Part shown: piece after piece, positions 41,599-49,727 of the stretch | Numbering within the stretch: position 1 is the first letter of the stretch | How the letters are laid out: each line of letters starts with the position of its first letter | Origin: Microbacterium fluvii | Lineage (GTDB): Bacteria; Actinomycetota; Actinomycetes; Actinomycetales; Microbacteriaceae | Length of the DNA: 64,000 nucleotides | Reading direction: 5' to 3' | NCBI RefSeq assembly: GCF_025515205.1 | Contig: NZ_JAOPFX010000001.1 | Span: 1,054,001 to 1,118,000 of the forward strand | The notes under the pieces: generated by a model | The model's input: only the letters and a program-made list of their open reading frames with translations | Databases searched by the model: none | What the model was told of the DNA's origin: nothing | Program-made: the position numbers and the translations under genes

Positions 41599-42972
41599 TC
41601 AGAGCGCGTGCAGCGGCTTGCCCGCGAGCGCGAGGAAGGCCTCGCCGAGGGCTTCGCTCTGCGTCGGGTGCGCGTGGATGTAGGGCGCGATGTCTTCGGG
41701 GTGCGCCTCCCAGGCGACCGCGAGCTGCCCCTCGGTGATCAGCTCGCCGACCCGGTCGCCCACGAGGTGCACGCCCACGACGGGGCCGTCGACGCGGCGC
41801 ACGACCTTGACGATGCCCGCCGTGCCGAGGATCTCGCTGCGACCGTTGCCGGCGAGGTTGTACTCGTAGGCGACCACGCTGTCGGCGCCGTGGCGCTCGA
41901 CCGCCTGCGCTTCGGTAAGCCCGACCGAGGCCACCTCGGGCGAGCAGTAGGTCACCTTCGGGATGTCGGTGTCGGCGACGACGACGGGGGAGAGGCCCGC
42001 GATCTCCTCGGCGACGAAGATGCCCTGCTGGAAGCCGCGGTGGGCCAGCTGCAGCCCCGCGACGATGTCGCCGACCGCCCAGACGTGCGCCGCCGCGGTG
42101 CGCAGGCGCTCGTCGGTCTGCACGAAGCCTCGGTCGAGCGCGACGCCGGCCTCTTCGTAGCCGAGGTCGGCCGTCGCGGGCCCGCGGCCGACGGCCACCA
42201 GCAGATAGTCCGCCTCGAGGCTGGTGCCGTTCTCGAGGGTCACGGTGACCGCATCCGGAGTCTGCACGGCCGAGGCGAAGCGCACCCCGAGCGAGGTCGA
42301 GATGCCGCGCTTGCGGAACGCGCGCTCGAGAGCCTTGCTGAGGGCGATGTCTTCGTTGGGCACGAGGTGATCGAGGGCCTCGACGATCGTCACGTCGACG
42401 CCGCACGAGCGCCAGACGCTCGCGAACTCGACGCCGATGACGCCGCCGCCGAGGATCACGACGCGGGAGGGGAGCTCGTCGAGGGCCAGGGCCTGGTCGC
42501 TCGTGATGACGCGCCCGCCGATCTCGAGACCGGGGAGCGTGCGACTGTACGACCCGGTCGCCAGCACGACGTCGGTGCCGACATAGAGGTCGTCGCCGAC
42601 GCGCACGGCGGGGCCCGCCTCGAGCCGGCCGGCACCGGCGACGACCGTGATCCCGCGGGCCTTCACGAGTCCTTCCAGACCCTTGAACTTCTTGGCGACG
42701 ATGCCCTCGCGATAGGCCGAGACAGCGGGCAGGTCGATGCCGTCGAAGCTCGCGCGCACGCCGTACCGGGCCGCATCCTTCGCGGACTCGGCGACCTCCG
42801 CGGCGTGCAGCAGCGCCTTGGTCGGGATGCAGCCGCGGTGCAGGCACGTGCCGCCGACCTTGTCCTTCTCGATCAGCGCGACCGACTGGCCGAGTTCGGC
42901 CGCCCGCAGCGCGGCGGCGTACCCGCCGCTGCCGCCGCCGAGCACGACGAGGTCGAACCGGTGCTCGCTCAT
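41599..42972 (-). CDS. lpdA: Dihydrolipoyl dehydrogenase (E3)
   Basis: Reoxidises the E2 lipoyl arms with FAD and NAD+. The 457-residue protein has the FAD-binding VVLGGGSGGYAAALRA, the redox-active pair Cys43 and Cys48 in GGTCLHRGCIPTK, the second dinucleotide fold VVILGGGVIGVEFA, and the catalytic histidine in YIHAHPTQSEALGEA. ATG 42972 overlaps the pepA stop (ATGA), so pepA, lpdA and sucB form one operon. Confidence 0.97.
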   Translation of the reverse strand: MSEHRFDLVVLGGGSGGYAAALRAAELGQSVALIEKDKVGGTCLHRGCIPTKALLHAAEVAESAKDAARYGVRASFDGIDLPAVSAYREGIVAKKFKGLEGLVKARGITVVAGAGRLEAGPAVRVGDDLYVGTDVVLATGSYSRTLPGLEIGGRVITSDQALALDELPSRVVILGGGVIGVEFASVWRSCGVDVTIVEALDHLVPNEDIALSKALERAFRKRGISTSLGVRFASAVQTPDAVTVTLENGTSLEADYLLVAVGRGPATADLGYEEAGVALDRGFVQTDERLRTAAAHVWAVGDIVAGLQLAHRGFQQGIFVAEEIAGLSPVVVADTDIPKVTYCSPEVASVGLTEAQAVERHGADSVVAYEYNLAGNGRSEILGTAGIVKVVRRVDGPVVGVHLVGDRVGELITEGQLAVAWEAHPEDIAPYIHAHPTQSEALGEAFLALAGKPLHAL

Positions 42973-44444
42973 GCCTGCGCGCCGTTCTCGATGAACCGGA
43001 TGAGCGAGCGCACGGTCGCGCCGGTAGGACCCTTGTCGGTGTAGCCGAAGCCCCCGCCCTTGTTCATGCCGACGCCGGCGATGTCGAGGTGCACCCAGGG
43101 GATGCGGGGCGCATCGGGCTCGTCGGAGGTGCGCCCCACGAAGTGGCGCAGGAACAGGCCGGCGAACAGCGACCCGCCCGCCGGGTCGCCCACCTTGGCG
43201 TTCTGCAGGTCGGCGATGGGGGAGTCGAGCTCGTCGACCATGTGGGCAGGCAGGGGCAGCTGCCACGCGAGCTCGCCGACGGATGCGGCGGCGGCGAGGT
43301 AGTCGGCGACGGCGGCGTCGTCGCCCATGACTCCCGTGTGCCGCGTGCCGAGGGCGACCGTGATGGCGCCGGTGAGCGTGGCGATGTCGACGATCACGTC
43401 GGGGTGCTCGCGGCTGGCGGCGGCCAGCCCGTCGCCGAGCACGAGCCGGCCTTCTGCATCGGTGTTGAGCACCTCGACGGTCGTGCCGTCGAGCATCCGC
43501 AGCACATCGCCGGGGCGCGTCGCGCGGCCGGAGGGCATGTTGTCGGCCAGGCACATCCAGGCCGTGACCCTGATCGCGAGGCCGCGCTCGGCGACGGCGC
43601 GCAGCACCGCCAGAGCGGTGGCCGCGCCGCACATGTCGTACTTCATGCCGACCATCCCCGCCGGGGGCTTGAGCGAGAGGCCGCCGGTGTCGAAGGTGAT
43701 GCCCTTGCCGACGAGCGCGACGTGACGTGCGGCGCCGGCGGGGGCGTAGTCGAGGCGCACGAGTCGCGGAGGGCGGTCGGAGCCCTGGCCGACGCCGACG
43801 ATGCCGCCGAAGCCGCCGTCGCGCAGCGCCTGCTCGTCGTAGACGGTGACATCCACCGGCAGATCGGCGACAGCGGCCACGGCGCGCTGCGCCGCGTCGT
43901 CGGGGCCGAGCCATTCGGCGGGGATGCCGACGAGGTCTTTCACCAGCGCGACGGCCTGCGCGTCCGCGACGACGGCTGCGGCATCGGCTGCGGACACCTC
44001 GACTGCCGTGTGCACCACGACATGGGAGGCCCGCGGTTTGGGTGCCTCTTTCTTGTAGCCGTCGAATCGGTAGGCGCCCAGGGTCGCGCCCTCGGCAGCG
44101 GCCACGGCGAGGTCGTCGGCGCCCAGAACCTGCACGGCCACCGTGTCGAAACCGGTGAGCTGACGGAACGCGGCGCCGACGGCGTCGCGCACGGAGGCGG
44201 CGGTGAGCGACGGGCCGACGCCGACGACGGCGAGCGGGAGGGCGGTGCTCTCGGGGGCGTGCACCCGCTGGAACGAGCACGCGGCACCCGTGAAGCCGAC
44301 GGCCTCCAGCGCGTCGGCCAGACCCGGCCACTCCGCCAGGAGGTCGGCATCCGCGCCGGCGAGCGCGGGGATCGCGAGCACGATCGCGTCGGCTTCTGCT
44401 TCTCGGAGGGGATCGGTGTGGAACGTGAGGTCGGGAAGCGACAT
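42969..44444 (-). CDS. pepA: Leucyl aminopeptidase (M17)
   Basis: Releases N-terminal amino acids from peptides in the cytoplasm, with two metal ions. The 491-residue protein has the M17 signature NTDAEGRLVLGD and the metal and catalytic motifs VGKGITFDTGG, PAGMVGMKYDMCGAA and the C-terminal VHLDIAGVGMNKGG. ATG 44444 lies 6 nt after TAGGAT on the minus strand, so it is probably leaderless. It is the first gene of pepA-lpdA-sucB. Confidence 0.96.
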   Translation of the reverse strand: MSLPDLTFHTDPLREAEADAIVLAIPALAGADADLLAEWPGLADALEAVGFTGAACSFQRVHAPESTALPLAVVGVGPSLTAASVRDAVGAAFRQLTGFDTVAVQVLGADDLAVAAAEGATLGAYRFDGYKKEAPKPRASHVVVHTAVEVSAADAAAVVADAQAVALVKDLVGIPAEWLGPDDAAQRAVAAVADLPVDVTVYDEQALRDGGFGGIVGVGQGSDRPPRLVRLDYAPAGAARHVALVGKGITFDTGGLSLKPPAGMVGMKYDMCGAATALAVLRAVAERGLAIRVTAWMCLADNMPSGRATRPGDVLRMLDGTTVEVLNTDAEGRLVLGDGLAAASREHPDVIVDIATLTGAITVALGTRHTGVMGDDAAVADYLAAAASVGELAWQLPLPAHMVDELDSPIADLQNAKVGDPAGGSLFAGLFLRHFVGRTSDEPDAPRIPWVHLDIAGVGMNKGGGFGYTDKGPTGATVRSLIRFIENGAQA

Positions 44445-44450
44445 GGCTCC

Positions 44451-44456
44451 ATCCTA
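44451..44456 (-). promoter_or_regulatory. -10 hexamer of pepA-lpdA-sucB, leaderless arrangement
   Basis: TAGGAT on the minus strand, 6 nt before ATG 44444. Confidence 0.5.
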
Positions 44457-44513
44457 CGGACGCGTGTTCGCTGTGAGCGGGACGCGCCCGACCCGTCGCC
44501 CGCGTGCGGCTCG

Positions 44514-44519
44514 TAGCAT
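44514..44519 (+). promoter_or_regulatory. -10 hexamer of the PAC2 gene, leaderless arrangement
   Basis: TAGCAT lies 6 nt before ATG 44526. No ribosome binding site is possible in the spacer. Confidence 0.5.
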
Positions 44520-44525
44520 TGACCC

Positions 44526-45446
44526 ATGCCCCTTCCGTCCGCTCTGTACGAGACCGCGGCCTCTGCGCCTCCCGTCCCGCGCGGGCTGCCTCTGGTGATC
44601 ACGCTCACCGGTTTCGCCGATGCCGGGGGCGCCGTCGGGCGCCTCGTGGAGTACGTGCGCGACGAACTGGAGCCGACGCCGCTGACGGTGTTCAGCAACG
44701 ACGTGCTGCTGGACTACCGCGCCCGTCGGCCGATCATCTCGTTCGACCACGATCACCTCACCGGCTACCGGCCGCCCCGGCTCGAGCTCTCGCTCGCCCA
44801 CGACGCGCTCGGCCAGCCGTTCCTCAGCCTTGCGGGCTACGAGCCCGATTTCGCCTGGGACGCCTTCAGTCACGCCGTCGTCGCGCTCGCCGACGACCTG
44901 GGTGTGAGCACCGTGACGTGGGTGCACGCCATTCCGATGCCGGTGCCGCATACGCGCCCGATCGGCGCGACGGTCAGCGGCACGCGCACCGAGCTCACCC
45001 GCGCGCACTCGGTGTGGCAGCCGCAGACGCAGGTGCCGGCCAACATCGGCCATCTGCTCGAATACCGATTCGCCGAGTCGGGTGCTGCCGTCGCCGGCTT
45101 CGCGCTGCTCGTTCCGCACTATCTGGCCGACACCGACTACCCTGCCGCCGCCCTTGCGGGCCTCGACTCGCTGACGGCGGCGACGGGCCTTGCCTTCAGC
45201 GGCGACACGCTGCGCGGGGAGAACCGCGAATACCTCGAGAAGGTCGACGACCAGGTCGGCGGCAGTGACGAGCTGTCGCGGATGCTGCAGGGCCTGGAGG
45301 AGCGATACGACTCCTACATGGCCGGTTCGACGCGTGCGACCCCGATGATCCACACCGGCGATCTGCCCAGCGCCGACGAGCTCGCCGCCGAGCTCGAGCG
45401 GTTCCTCGCGACGCGTCCGTCCGGCGATGACGAAAAGCGGCCCTGA
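44526..45446 (+). CDS. PAC2 family protein
   Basis: A 306-residue protein of the PAC2 (proteasome assembly chaperone-like) family. The Rossmann-like start LVITLTGFADAGGAVGRLVEYV, the middle AIPMPVPHTRPIGATVSGTR and the conserved helix HLLEYRFAESGAAVAGFALL fit the family. In actinobacteria PAC2 proteins are widespread and often sit near pepA, lpdA and the sigma factor, as here; whether they act on the proteasome is not established. The C-terminal 40 residues are charged and helical. Leaderless ATG. Confidence 0.87.
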   Translation: MPLPSALYETAASAPPVPRGLPLVITLTGFADAGGAVGRLVEYVRDELEPTPLTVFSNDVLLDYRARRPIISFDHDHLTGYRPPRLELSLAHDALGQPFLSLAGYEPDFAWDAFSHAVVALADDLGVSTVTWVHAIPMPVPHTRPIGATVSGTRTELTRAHSVWQPQTQVPANIGHLLEYRFAESGAAVAGFALLVPHYLADTDYPAAALAGLDSLTAATGLAFSGDTLRGENREYLEKVDDQVGGSDELSRMLQGLEERYDSYMAGSTRATPMIHTGDLPSADELAAELERFLATRPSGDDEKRP

Positions 45447-45593
45447 CCGGGAATGCCCGTTCACGCCGACGCGTTCTCTTCTCTGACACCGATACACAGG
45501 CGGGGTGCGTGAGCTCGCCGTCGAGTGTGCGAGAATGGACTATCTGACCCGTTGTCGATTCCGGCCTTCGCAGTGCATGCGCGAGGTGGGGAC

Positions 45594-45615
45594 TTGACAA
45601 GGGTCTTACTAGTGT
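45594..45615 (+). promoter_or_regulatory. Possible promoter elements before the sigma factor gene
   Basis: TTGACA (45594-45599) and TAGTGT (45610-45615) lie close together, with a spacer of only 10 nt. They cannot both serve one standard promoter; either TAGTGT with another -35 or a different start is used. The region gives a leader of about 46 nt. Confidence 0.25.
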
Positions 45616-45667
45616 CCGAAACCGACCGGAGGACAGGCGGGGCCCGTCCACCGGTGAAAGGCGAAAC

Positions 45668-47071
45668 GTGACCGCAGGCACGAAGACCACCACACGCACC
45701 GCGAAGGACACCGAGGCGCCCGAAGAGGCGACCGGCACCGCGGCCAAGACCACCGCCCGCAAGCCCGCGGCGAAGTCCGCTGCGAAGACCACGGCCGCCA
45801 AGGCCACGGCGAAGGCTCCGGCGCGCACCGCGAAGCCCAAGGCGACGACCAAGAAGGCCTCCAAGGCGACCGCCGGCGACGACGAACTCGACGACGAGGA
45901 CCTCGGCGACGACGAAGAGCTGAACACCGACGACTTCGGCGACGACGCAGACGACACCGCCCCCAAGAAGAAGGGTGCCGCGAGCAAGGCCGCAGCATCC
46001 GCTTCGGAGGAGGACGGCGACGCCGAGGCGGAGGCCGAGTCCGACGAGGAGGAGGAGACGAAGCCTGCCTTCAGCGAGCCGCTGCCGACCGGCGCGATCG
46101 TCATCACGAGCTCCGACGAAGACGACGTTCCCGTCTACTCGACGCAGATCACCGGCGCGACCGCCGACCCCGTCAAGGACTACCTGAAGCAGATCGGCAA
46201 GGTGCCGCTGCTGAACGCGGCCGAAGAGGTCGAGCTGGCGATGCGCATCGAGGCGGGCCTGTTCGCAGAAGAGAAGCTGTCGAAGATGTCGGCGGCCGAG
46301 AAGTCGTCGCAGCTGGGACTCGACCTGCAGTGGGTCGCCCGCGACGGCCAGCGCGCGAAGAGCCACCTGCTGGGCGCGAACCTGCGTCTGGTCGTCTCGC
46401 TCGCCAAGCGCTATACCGGCCGCGGCATGCAGTTCCTCGATCTCATCCAGGAGGGGAACCTGGGCCTCATCCGTGCCGTCGAGAAGTTCGACTACACGAA
46501 GGGCTTCAAGTTCTCGACGTACGCGACGTGGTGGATCCGTCAGGCCATCACCCGCGCCATGGCCGACCAGGCCCGCACGATCCGCATCCCGGTGCACATG
46601 GTCGAGGTCATCAACAAGCTCGCCCGTGTGCAGCGTCAGATGCTGCAGGACCTGGGCCGAGAGCCCACGCCCGAAGAGCTCAGCCGCGAACTCGACATGA
46701 CGCCCGAGAAGGTCGTCGAGGTGCAGAAGTACGGCCGTGAGCCGATCTCGCTGCACACCCCGCTCGGCGAGGACGGTGACAGCGAGTTCGGCGACCTCAT
46801 CGAAGACACCGAGGCGGTGGTCCCCGCCGACGCGGTGGGCTTCACGATGCTGCAGCGTCAGCTCGAGTCGCTCCTCGACTCGCTCAGCGAGCGCGAGGCG
46901 GGCGTCATCCGCATGCGCTTCGGACTCGGCGACGGTCAGCCCAAGACCCTCGACCAGATCGGCGACACCTTCGGCGTGACGCGTGAGCGCATCCGTCAGA
47001 TCGAGTCGAAGACGATGGCCAAGCTCCGCCACCCGTCGCGGTCGCAGTCGCTGCGGGACTACCTCGAATGA
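45668..47071 (+). CDS. sigA: Primary RNA polymerase sigma factor (SigA/RpoD)
   Basis: The housekeeping sigma factor that directs RNA polymerase to -35/-10 promoters. The 467-residue protein has a long lysine/alanine and then acidic N-terminal extension (residues 1-140), as in actinobacterial SigA/HrdB. Region 1.2 follows ([20 protein letters not shown]), then region 2 with [20 protein letters not shown] (-10 recognition), region 3, and region 4.2 with [21 protein letters not shown] (-35 recognition). GTG 45668 has AAAGG upstream at 6 nt and no competing ATG. Its stop overlaps the next gene by ATGA. Confidence 0.97.
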   Translation: MTAGTKTTTRTAKDTEAPEEATGTAAKTTARKPAAKSAAKTTAAKATAKAPARTAKPKATTKKASKATAGDDELDDEDLGDDEELNTDDFGDDADDTAPKKKGAASKAAASASEEDGDAEAEAESDEEEETKPAFSEPLPTGAIVITSSDEDDVPVYSTQITGATADPVKDYLKQIGKVPLLNAAEEVELAMRIEAGLFAEEKLSKMSAAEKSSQLGLDLQWVARDGQRAKSHLLGANLRLVVSLAKRYTGRGMQFLDLIQEGNLGLIRAVEKFDYTKGFKFSTYATWWIRQAITRAMADQARTIRIPVHMVEVINKLARVQRQMLQDLGREPTPEELSRELDMTPEKVVEVQKYGREPISLHTPLGEDGDSEFGDLIEDTEAVVPADAVGFTMLQRQLESLLDSLSEREAGVIRMRFGLGDGQPKTLDQIGDTFGVTRERIRQIESKTMAKLRHPSRSQSLRDYLE

Positions 47072-47781
47072 GCGGCGACGGCACCGCCGGCCAGGCCAAC
47101 GCAGGCAAAGCACTCACCGTCACCCTCGAAGGGGCGACGTATGCGCGGATCCCGATCCGCACGCGCGTCGTCATGCCCGGTGACGACCTCGACGCGTTCA
47201 TCCGCGAGTATGCGGTCGATCAGGTGGAGGCGGGCGACCTCCTGTTCGTGACCGAGAAGATCGTCGCGATCACGCAGGGCCGCTCGTTCCCGATCGACTC
47301 GGTGCAGCCGCGCAAGCTCGCCTTCTTCCTATCGAAGTACGTCACCCGCACGCCCTACGGCATCGGGCTGGGCATGCCCGAGACGATGGAGATGGCGCTG
47401 CGCGAGTGCGGGACCCCCCGCATCCTGCTCGCCGCCTCGGTCGCCGCGGTGACGAAGGCCTTCGGCCGCAAGGGCGATTTCTACCGCATCGCCGGCGACA
47501 AGGCGCGCGCGATCGACGGCCCCACCAAGGGCACGATCCCGCCCTACAACAAGGCCGTCGTGCTCGGCCCCGACAAGCCCCGCGAGGTCGCAGAGCGACT
47601 CAAGGCGCTGCTGGGCGTCGACGCCGATGTCGCCGTGGTCGACATCAACGACCTGGGCGGCAACATCCTGGGCTCGACGCTCGACAAGGCGGGCGAGAAG
47701 CGGCTCGTCGCGATCCTGCGCGACAACCCGCTCGGCCAGGGCCACGAGTCGACGCCGCTGGGCATCGTCCGCCCGGCCTGA
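47068..47781 (+). CDS. F420-0:gamma-glutamyl ligase (CofE)-like protein
   Basis: A 237-residue protein of the F420 ligase (CofE-like) family, with the conserved [30 protein letters not shown] and [17 protein letters not shown]. True CofE adds glutamates to coenzyme F420, yet close homologues without F420 genes nearby are common in actinobacteria, and none lies in this window, so the substrate is uncertain. ATG 47068 overlaps the sigA stop (ATGA), tying its expression to the sigma factor. Confidence 0.85.
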   Translation: MSGDGTAGQANAGKALTVTLEGATYARIPIRTRVVMPGDDLDAFIREYAVDQVEAGDLLFVTEKIVAITQGRSFPIDSVQPRKLAFFLSKYVTRTPYGIGLGMPETMEMALRECGTPRILLAASVAAVTKAFGRKGDFYRIAGDKARAIDGPTKGTIPPYNKAVVLGPDKPREVAERLKALLGVDADVAVVDINDLGGNILGSTLDKAGEKRLVAILRDNPLGQGHESTPLGIVRPA

Positions 47782-47788
47782 GAGAAAT

Positions 47789-47832
47789 CACGACGAAGGC
47801 CCGCCCCCCTCGGGGAGCGGGCCTTCGTCGTG
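47789..47832. terminator. Terminator after the sigA operon
   Basis: A 16-bp perfect stem (CACGACGAAGGCCCGC with its complement) around a C-rich/G-rich 12-nt loop that can itself pair. Very stable, with no T-run. It can also stop transcription of the convergent ATP-grasp gene. Confidence 0.85.
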
Positions 47833-47844
47833 GGCGGCGGGGGA

Positions 47845-47924
47845 GTCTCGATACGCCCGCTTCGCGGGCTACTCGACCTTGACCCGAGTCGCATCAACGC
47901 TGCTTCGCAGCATTGATCCGACTC
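47845..47924. repeat. Palindromic intergenic repeats
   Basis: Two elements. 47845-47878 reads GTCTCGATACGCCCGC-TTC, then GCGGGC and ACTCGACC, with the hairpin GCCCGC-TTC-GCGGGC. 47886-47924 is an imperfect palindrome with 18-nt arms (GAGTCGC, ATCAAC, GCTGC on the left) around TTC, with two mismatches. The style (CGATACGCNCGCTTCGCGNGC followed by CTCGACC) resembles interspersed repeats I know from Microbacteriaceae genomes. Confidence 0.6.
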
Positions 47925-47927
47925 GCG

Positions 47928-48950
47928 TCAAAACCCGATCGCGGCGCGGTAGCGGGGCTTGTGGCCGGTGCGGATGCCGGTCACGCTCGGCTTGTTCTCG
48001 TAGACGCCGGCGCCCCAGTTGCCCTCCACCAGAACGGGGCCGTCGGGGGTGACCACGATGTCCCAGCCGACGTAGCGGATCTGCGGCACGACGCGGGCCA
48101 CCGTGTCGACGAAGGCCTTGACCTCGTCGATCATCGGCAGCTGGAAGTCGGCGATGCGGAACCCCGAGTCGGGGTGCACCTCGTGTACGTGGGCGTGCGA
48201 GTCGTAGCCGGGGCCCACGGCGTGTCCGTCGTCGTCGAGCATCGTGTAGAAGCCGCCGAAGGTCATCTGGTCGCTCACCGCGCCGCGGCCGAACTTCTGC
48301 GCCATCGCGAGGATGTGGGTCTGCTCGCCGTCGAAGAACGCGGTCACGCGGGTCGTGTTGACGGTGCCGGGGCAGACGGCGGCGAGATCCGGATGCTGCG
48401 CGATGACCTCTTCGACGAGCATCTCGCCGCGGTCGAGCAGCCCACGGTGGAAGTCGTCCCAGTCGGTCACGTCGGCCGCGTGGTAGCGGTGCACACCCGT
48501 GCCGGCAGAGCCGACCGGCTCCTTCGTGACGATGGTGCCCTGGCGCTCGGTGAACGAGCGAAGCTCGGTGGCGCCTCCCTGCTCGACGACCATCCACTCG
48601 CGCCGCAGGTACGCCGAGAACGTGCGGTCGAAGGCGACCTTGTCTTCGAACAGGTGCCGGTAGGCGGGGTCGTCGTGGCGCTGCGAGATCTGGTTCGACA
48701 CCGGGTGGGTCATGTAGGTGTCGCGCTCGGCGCGGGTGAGGATCGCGAAGTCGTAGTCGACGTAGTCCTGGAACCCGACCTGGTTGAAGCCCGCCTGCCA
48801 GAGCATGTCGACGACGACCGCCGGAGTCCATTTGCCGTGCGCGTGCGCGGTCTCTTTCGCGCGCTCCAGCACTGATCCGACGTCGATGCGCCTGGCACGG
48901 CCGACGAGGTAGCGAAAGCGGGACGAGAGGCCGAGGCCCTGCTGAGACAT
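47928..48950 (-). CDS. ATP-grasp protein (sugar-transfer-associated type)
   Basis: A 340-residue ATP-grasp enzyme. The glycine-rich phosphate loop is TIVTKEPVGSAGTGVHRY and the metal-binding end is VLVEGNWGAGVYENKPS, with the glutamate and asparagine in place. ATP-grasp enzymes join a carboxylate to an amine through an acyl phosphate. This subgroup (sugar-transfer-associated or glutamate-ligase-related) is often found in capsule or cell-wall loci. It is divergent from the racemase-like pair, 45 bp away, which hints at a shared pathway. The substrate is unknown. Confidence 0.8.
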   Translation of the reverse strand: MSQQGLGLSSRFRYLVGRARRIDVGSVLERAKETAHAHGKWTPAVVVDMLWQAGFNQVGFQDYVDYDFAILTRAERDTYMTHPVSNQISQRHDDPAYRHLFEDKVAFDRTFSAYLRREWMVVEQGGATELRSFTERQGTIVTKEPVGSAGTGVHRYHAADVTDWDDFHRGLLDRGEMLVEEVIAQHPDLAAVCPGTVNTTRVTAFFDGEQTHILAMAQKFGRGAVSDQMTFGGFYTMLDDDGHAVGPGYDSHAHVHEVHPDSGFRIADFQLPMIDEVKAFVDTVARVVPQIRYVGWDIVVTPDGPVLVEGNWGAGVYENKPSVTGIRTGHKPRYRAAIGF

Positions 48951-48982
48951 GCACGCTCCGAGGTGGTTCGAGGGGACCCCGA

Positions 48983-48988
48983 TAGTCT
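48983..48988 (+). promoter_or_regulatory. -10 hexamer of the racemase-like pair
   Basis: TAGTCT lies 7 nt before GTG 48996. No ribosome binding site precedes this GTG, so initiation on a leaderless transcript is likely. Confidence 0.45.
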
Positions 48989-48995
48989 AGATGCC

Positions 48996-49727
48996 GTGAC
49001 GGCGGCGACCCTGGGCGAGCGCGGCGGCGCCCGCAGGAGCGCCCCCCGCGCGATCGTCGACCACTGCGTCCTCGCCGCCAATGCGCGTGCGCTGGTCGGG
49101 GCATCCGCGGCGCCGGTCGCAGCGGATCTGCGCCGTGACGCGTGGGGCCACGGCCTCATCGAGGTGTGGCGCACACTGCGCGCGAGCGGCATCGACGCGT
49201 TCGTCGTCGACGACGACGCGCGCGCGGCCCTGGGCATAGCGGGCGCGGATGCCGGCACCCTTCGCCGCCGGGGCGACACCGCCGAGGCGCCAGCTGCCGC
49301 CGACCTCTACGGTCTGCCCGGCGGCGCCGGCACGCCCGTGCTGCGCCTGCACGGCTCGGTGCTCTCCGTCAAGCCGCTGCGTGTCGGGGAGGGCGTCTCA
49401 TACGGCTACCTGCACCGCGCGGCGGTCGACACCCGCATCGCCCTGGTCGCCGGCGGCTACGCGCAGGGCGTCGTGCGCTCGCTCGGCGGCGCCGTGGGCG
49501 TGCGCATCGGCGGCGAGCGGCGCCCGATCGTCGGCCGTATCGCGATGGACGTGTGCGTCGTCGACCTGGGCGAGACGGCCGCCGCGCGCGGCGACGAGGT
49601 CGTCTTCTTCGGCGACCAGGGGGCGGGGCATCCGCCGCTGGCCGATTGGACGGAAGCAACGGGACTCACGGCGGCCGAGATCGTCACGACGGTGGGGCTG
49701 CGCGCACAGCGGGAGCACGTCTCGTGA
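48996..49727 (+). CDS. Alanine racemase-like protein 1 (lacks PLP lysine; keeps C-domain Tyr)
   Basis: A 243-residue fold type III PLP enzyme relative. The PLP-lysine motif (usually VVKANAYGHG) reads ADLRRDAWGHG, with Arg46 at the lysine position. The barrel is cut to about 110 residues, so the carbamylated lysine, the Arg and the His that hold PLP in canonical enzymes are missing. The C-terminal beta domain is intact: Tyr136 in GEGVSYGYLH matches the catalytic Tyr265 and Met184-Asp185 in VGRIAMDVC match Met312-Asp313 of the Geobacillus enzyme. The start is GTG 48996 (open frame to 48963). It overlaps protein 2 by GTGA. Alone it should be inactive. Confidence 0.9.
   Translation: MTAATLGERGGARRSAPRAIVDHCVLAANARALVGASAAPVAADLRRDAWGHGLIEVWRTLRASGIDAFVVDDDARAALGIAGADAGTLRRRGDTAEAPAAADLYGLPGGAGTPVLRLHGSVLSVKPLRVGEGVSYGYLHRAAVDTRIALVAGGYAQGVVRSLGGAVGVRIGGERRPIVGRIAMDVCVVDLGETAAARGDEVVFFGDQGAGHPPLADWTEATGLTAAEIVTTVGLRAQREHVS

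Noticed and set aside
45594-45615. A consensus TTGACA followed by TAGTGT as the sigA promoter
   Set aside because: The spacer is 10 nt, far below the 16-18 nt needed. I kept it only as a low-confidence note.
48963-48995. Upstream extension of racemase-like protein 1 to 48963
   Set aside because: The extra 11 residues include the -10 hexamer region and have no family similarity.
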